Shown: positions 32,807-33,573 of the stretch, piece by piece
Layout: each line of letters opens with the position of its first letter
How positions within the stretch are numbered: position 1 is the first letter of the stretch
Assembly: GCA_014730235.1 (NCBI GenBank)
Contig: WJIO01000108.1
Coordinates: 1 to 33,573 of the forward strand
Source of the DNA: Candidatus Poribacteria bacterium
Lineage (GTDB): Bacteria > Poribacteria > DTPJ01 > WJIO01
Length of the DNA: 33,573 nucleotides
Direction: 5' to 3'
The notes under the pieces: model-generated
What the model was told of the DNA's origin: nothing
Databases searched by the model: none
What the model saw: only the letters and a program-made list of their open reading frames with translations
Program-made: the position numbers and the translations under genes

Positions 32807-33199
32807 TTAATCATCATTACCTAAACCAGCCAATTCTGAAATCAGTTTACCAGCAGCTTTAATATCTTTATTTCTGGCGTTTCTAATAAGATATTTATAT
32901 TGATCAACCTGCATACCCATGCTGGATTGTCCCAGGATTTTATTCATTTTAGATCTGAAAAAGTCTACCTCAGTAATTTGATCAATTGGAACATTTTCCT
33001 TTATATTCACATAAGTCTTACCAAGAGTACCTATGGTTCTCTCGTCCATAACCAATACCCGTCGAGATGTAATAACAACATAGTCCTTTGAAGTCATGGA
33101 CGAGCCGGCTAAGAAGCACATTTTAACATCTTCATCCGGTGACATTTGTTCTAACGCTGCCTTGCGAATGCGTTCGGGCAAACGTTCAAATACGGCCAT
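32807..33199 (-). CDS. Small bacterial PH-domain protein (YokE/bPH-like)
   Basis: This 130-residue cytoplasmic protein has a leading helix (MAVFERLPERIRKAALEQM) followed by a PH-like barrel: VKMCFLAGSS, DYVVITSRRVLVMDERT, YVNIKENVPIDQITEVDFFRS, QSSMGMQV, QYKYLIRNARN, then a C-terminal helix (AAGKLISELAGL). VITSRRVLVMDE is the characteristic second-third strand pair of bacterial PH domains. The role is probably binding protein or lipid at the membrane. It begins 18 bases after the partial PspA gene. Its first residues resemble the PspA membrane-binding helix. Confidence 0.75.
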   Translation of the reverse strand: MAVFERLPERIRKAALEQMSPDEDVKMCFLAGSSMTSKDYVVITSRRVLVMDERTIGTLGKTYVNIKENVPIDQITEVDFFRSKMNKILGQSSMGMQVDQYKYLIRNARNKDIKAAGKLISELAGLGNDD

Positions 33200-33217
33200 T
33201 TACTTACCTCTTCAGGG

Positions 33218-33573
33218 TCAGGTATTCATCTTATCCTTCATGGCTTTTAGCTCTGAATCAACCTTTGATTCTTTTTCCATTTTTCTGAATTCTTCTTCCA
33301 CTTCATCTTTTTTTGCCAGTTCTTCCAGAGCTTCAGCCTGAATTTCAAGAGTTACCACCTTGTCCACCATGCGGTCGTAAGTGTCAAAAGTGCTTATATC
33401 AAGCTCTACATTAGATACCACAGGTCTGGAAATTGGTGTCTGGGAAATTATCTTCCGGGTGTGGGCATGACGCTTAATTAATTCAATCCTCTTTTTATAA
33501 AGGTCATCCAGTTTACTTTCCAGTTCCGTTAATCCTTGTTTAAGTTCCTGAACCGTTTGTTTTTGTCTTTCCA
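33218..33573 (-). CDS. PspA/IM30 family protein (paralogue 3), C-terminal part, runs off the window
   Basis: The frame is open to the right edge; about 117 residues are visible and the N-terminus is missing. The visible part starts in a long helix (ERQKQTVQELKQGLTELE, then SKLDDLYKKRIELIKRHAHTR), as in the second arm of the PspA hairpin. A linker follows with FDTYDRMVDKVVTLEIQAEALEEL, matching the FERMEEKV...EAEAEA region of PspA, and a charged tail. The linker SQTPISRPVVSNVELDIS is less usual. An internal GTG at 33421 is not a likely start because the helix continues upstream. Confidence 0.8.
   Translation of the reverse strand, partial: ERQKQTVQELKQGLTELESKLDDLYKKRIELIKRHAHTRKIISQTPISRPVVSNVELDISTFDTYDRMVDKVVTLEIQAEALEELAKKDEVEEEFRKMEKESKVDSELKAMKDKMNT

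Noticed and set aside
28415-33573. A defence island built on the DUF151 nuclease-like protein
   Set aside because: No helicase, restriction, toxin or CBASS-type partner is present, and the neighbours point to membrane maintenance.
1-33573. Integrated phage or transposon
   Set aside because: No integrase, transposase, capsid or tRNA attachment site is visible, and base composition appears even across the window.

Overview
The window comes from a low-GC (about 40% by eye), Gram-negative-type bacterium. It looks like an uncultured member of the Poribacteria or the wider FCB/PVC-like assemblage. This is an inference from content: Gfo/Idh/MocA oxidoreductases, a Cys-type sulfatase, a LamG-domain protein, an M6 protease ending in a FlgD/sorting-like domain, secreted TIM-barrel and beta-propeller proteins, and a fragment resembling a NAT_N/GNAT_C acyltransferase. 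There is no rRNA, tRNA, CRISPR array, transposase or phage gene.

Layout. 1-280 is a gene-free leader holding palindromic repeats. 281-2290 (+) is a secreted M6 metalloprotease. 2291-4060 (-) is a Gfo/Idh oxidoreductase and an ABC ATPase without a visible permease. 4405-7968 (+) starts at a good sigma70-type promoter and holds a two-domain acetylxylan-esterase-like protein and a split YeeE/YedE (thiosulfate-type) transporter. 8079-10658 (+) has its own promoter and encodes a cytoplasmic TIM-barrel glycosidase-like protein and a sulfatase, closed by a strong palindrome. 10718-13197 (-) is a phosphonate-type ABC transporter (phnC-phnD-phnE order). 13418-14197 (-) is a secreted LamG protein. 14351-16107 (-) holds a fragmentary acyltransferase-like gene, a Gfo/Idh oxidoreductase and a membrane-anchored FMN-binding protein. 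16207-21609 (-) is a 1593-residue hybrid histidine kinase plus a response regulator with a zinc-ribbon-like tail.

21753-27695 (+) is a five-gene unit from a good promoter to a Rho-independent terminator: methyltransferase, signal peptidase I, oligopeptidase B, a secreted BNR_4 propeller whose putative active-site residues are spaced as in PL25 ulvan lyases, and a secreted TIM-barrel protein. 27832-28347 (+) is a lipoprotein MsrB. From the right edge back to 28415 (-) runs a long co-directional block: a partial PspA/IM30 protein, a small PH-domain protein, a second PspA, a bifunctional-nuclease (DUF151) protein, a third PspA, an unlisted 56-residue two-TM protein, a GT4 glycosyltransferase and an M42 aminopeptidase.

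Two themes stand out. One is use of sulfated or acylated polysaccharide (esterase, sulfatase, lyase-like propeller, TIM-barrel proteins, sulfur transporter). The other is a membrane-maintenance cluster with three PspA/ESCRT-III-type paralogues, a PH-domain protein and a tiny membrane protein; this cluster is the best candidate for a poorly described system.
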